Source: Isoetes taiwanensis
Lineage: Eukaryota > Streptophyta > Lycopodiopsida > Isoetales > Isoetaceae
Direction: 5' to 3'
Assembly (NCBI GenBank): GCA_021234155.1
Contig: JAJEKV010000014.1
Location: 6,153,563-6,217,562 of the forward strand
DNA: 64,000 nucleotides
The translations under genes were made by a program, and so were the position numbers. Below the pieces are notes generated by a model. That model saw nothing but the letters and a program-made list of their open reading frames with translations, ran no database searches and was not told the origin of the DNA. Positions 62,001 through 64,000 of this stretch are shown here, in pieces (position 1 is the stretch's first letter; each line of letters opens with the position of its first letter).

Positions 62001-63460
62001 CGGTCGGTCAGGCACACCTAAAAACAAGGAAAAGAGCAAGAAAGGCAGGATGACTATCGGAGAAAAGGTGGATAGTCTTGCATAGGCAATGTATGGAGAC
62101 AAAGGCTAAGCCAGTTCTCCGAGGAAAACAGTCGGGCATAGGCTGAAGCATGGCTTGATGAAATGGAAGAATTTGGCAACTCATGCGGTATGAAAGACAA
62201 AAGGACGCATAGGAAAGTTACTTTCTGACTAAACCTTATTGGACCGGCAAGGATGCGGTGGAAGGGATATGCTAAAGTCCAACAATTTGAAGAGGAACAG
62301 TGCGAGGTTTAAGACAGCCGGCCAAGGCTTTTCACTTAAGCACTATGTGCCAAGATCTCATACTAGTAAACCCAGTTGGCCAGTTTCACCGAGTTGAATC
62401 GAGGGGTAGCTTATGTTGGCTAAGTATCTGAAAGAAGGAATTTATGAGGCTCGGTATGTTCACGGAGTCTCGAGGAGAGGCAGAAAGCCGTGGATACTTA
62501 CATTGAGGGTTGAGCGGCAATATCAAGAGGCTTGTTAGGTAATCAACACGTCGATTTACCTGGTAGAATAAAGCTATCACGTTTGGAAGAGGCACCAGCA
62601 ACTCAATGAAGGAAACAATCTGCAACCGAGGGTAGGGGATTATTGCTGATGTCGGGGGCAATGCTCGGGGTAAAGCAATGTGACTACACCATCGAGTCGG
62701 CGGCAAGGTAAGGGTCGAGAACAAAGCTTTTGGGGGCCAGTAAGCCCGCGAGAATGCATCGAGGGGGCAGTGCTCTTAAGCATCTCCTAGGCAGTTCTTA
62801 GAAGGAAGAGCGAGGAATGCATTGAAAAAGTTATGCTTGGGGTGCTTCCGGCCGAGGGCGCGAACACATATGATTGTCCATTAAGTCATGCGGTCGGCCT
62901 TGGCGGGGAACTCTTGGATTAGGACTCCCAGGCCGGGGCGGCGACCAGTGAGGAGGGCAGGGACACCATAGATGGTGAGTGCCACATATGTGCAAACATT
63001 GAGGCCAATTGATATAGAGAATCACGATCATTTGTCGCCGGCGGATGGGATCATAGATAGTGAAATCACTTATGTAGTCCTCATAGATCTGGTAGCTCTC
63101 ATAATTTGCATCTCCTAGATTGTTTGCTCTAATGAAGAGAACAGGTATTGAAGTCTAAGCCAAGGCCGTGCTTCTGTAAGCAGTAGCCATTCGGCCACAC
63201 TAAGGGGAGGATCACCTTTGACATAGACCTTGAGTGGGGCTAAGTGGCCCGATAGGGCGAAGTCATGGACATGGAAGATATGATCGATGAGTGGGGATGG
63301 AATTTTGAAGCCCACGTGAAGCCATGGTTGATTCGACCCGGAATGAAGTCACCATGGCTGACACGGATGGCGGCATAAATTGATGAGTAGAGGTAAGAAG
63401 CTAGATTCTCCCATCACGATTAATATTTCTTTAGGCGACTAAGGAAGGTATGAAAGAATA
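59071..63460. other. Probable 5' region of a gypsy element, no domain recognised
   Basis: This lies upstream of the plus-strand gypsy RT at 63.7 kb, where gag and protease would be expected. No zinc knuckle or DSG/DTG protease motif can be identified, probably because of frequent small indels. AT-rich spacer at 61420-61620. Confidence 0.3.
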
Positions 63461-63689
63461 AGATTGGACTACATCTTGAGGATGGAATCGGTTAGGCAGT
63501 GGTGGCGGGGAGGAAATGACCCAAAGGGGAATCGGTTGCCGAATGTAAAGGCTTATTTGAGTTCAGGATGTATTCAGGATGAAATCCGTATTTGCCACCT
63601 TATAGAGGTATGGAATGTAGAGATCACATTGAAAACAGGATCACGAGAAGCCTACGGTAAAGTATACATATAGAATGAAGCACCCCGGA

Positions 63690-64000
63690 GATTGATTGAG
63701 CTCAAGCGACGAGGAATTGCTCGAGGCTTGGATTTATAAGAGCAAGTGTGTCTCCTTTGGGCACCTATACTCTTTAATGAAGAAGAAAGATGGGAGCTTA
63801 AGAATGTGCATAGACTATACATGAGCTTAATAAGCGAACGATAAGAACAAGTATGCATTGCCAAGGCGAGATGATTAATGGACCCGGTTACCCAAGGAGC
63901 AAGGTATTCTCTAAAAATTGATTTGAGGTCGGGGATACCATCGGATAAGAATAAAAAGAAGAGGATATCCGTTGGGCTGGGCAGGGCGGATATGGTCATT
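63690..64000 (+). mobile_element. Ty3/gypsy reverse transcriptase, runs off the window
   Basis: Plus strand: RRLIELKRRGIARG, WAPILF, then MKKKDGSLRMCIDY (about 63778-63820), ELNKRTIR and KYALPRRDD in neighbouring frames, then RYSLKIDLRSG (about 63902-63935) followed by frame-shifted RISVGLG. This is the N-terminal half of gypsy RT in the correct order, broken by 1-2 base indels. The catalytic YxDD would be beyond position 64000. Confidence 0.8.

Noticed and set aside
63115-63315. A gypsy integrase C-terminal end on the minus strand (IDHIFHVHDF)
   Set aside because: Only a vague similarity to the FHVS motif, and the neighbouring RT reads on the opposite strand.

Overview
This window is nuclear DNA from a land plant. 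It contains a plant-type high-affinity nitrate transporter (NRT2) and a plant GH1 beta-glucosidase, both split by GT-AG introns, set in a landscape of LINE, Ty1/copia, Ty3/gypsy, CACTA, Helitron and MITE sequence. Only about 3 kb of 64 kb is recognisable host coding sequence. That density, one intron of 9.6 kb and LINEs that do not carry the angiosperm L1 signature fit a large-genome lineage such as a fern, lycophyte or gymnosperm better than a compact angiosperm. The species cannot be fixed from the sequence.

Layout. 1-1270: the 5' two exons and promoter of an NRT2 gene on the minus strand, cut by the window edge. 1.3-11 kb: AT-rich intergenic DNA with short tandem duplications, a reverse-oriented LINE 3' tail and a Helitron 3' terminus. 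11-19.7 kb: two decayed LINEs on the minus strand; the second is split by a very young non-autonomous LTR retrotransposon (14761-19417) with near-identical LTRs and a 5-bp target duplication. 19.7-21.8 kb: a plus-strand LINE 3' half ending in a characteristic tail, which is duplicated in tandem with its flank.

23.2-35.6 kb: a 13-exon GH1 beta-glucosidase gene on the minus strand (reconstructed length 515 codons, all intron phases consistent). Its fourth intron is 9595 bp and holds a MITE, a plus-strand LINE, a diverged LINE tail, a direct repeat of about 1.1 kb flanking a two-frame ORF, and a tandem MITE pair. A 447-bp inverted-repeat element lies only 40 bp upstream of its start codon. 36-42 kb: tandem repeats, a weak candidate for a spliced gene, a diverged duplication and a minisatellite built on a unit of about 20 bp. 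42.2-43.3 kb: the C-terminal remnant of a CACTA transposase-type gene. 44.2-46.5 kb: a plus-strand LINE of the same family as the one at 19.7 kb. 48.4-53.5 kb: a decayed but structurally complete Ty1/copia element on the minus strand. 53.6-54.6 kb: a Ty3/gypsy reverse-transcriptase remnant. 55-64 kb: poorly recognisable, partly GC-rich, repeat-like DNA ending in a plus-strand Ty3/gypsy reverse transcriptase that runs off the window.

The two host genes are not functionally linked as far as can be seen. The main interest lies in the mobile elements: non-L1 LINEs that share a small hairpin and a pentanucleotide-repeat 3' end, a recent non-autonomous LTR element with an unusual internal repeat, and a beta-glucosidase gene that has absorbed several insertions while keeping an open reading frame.
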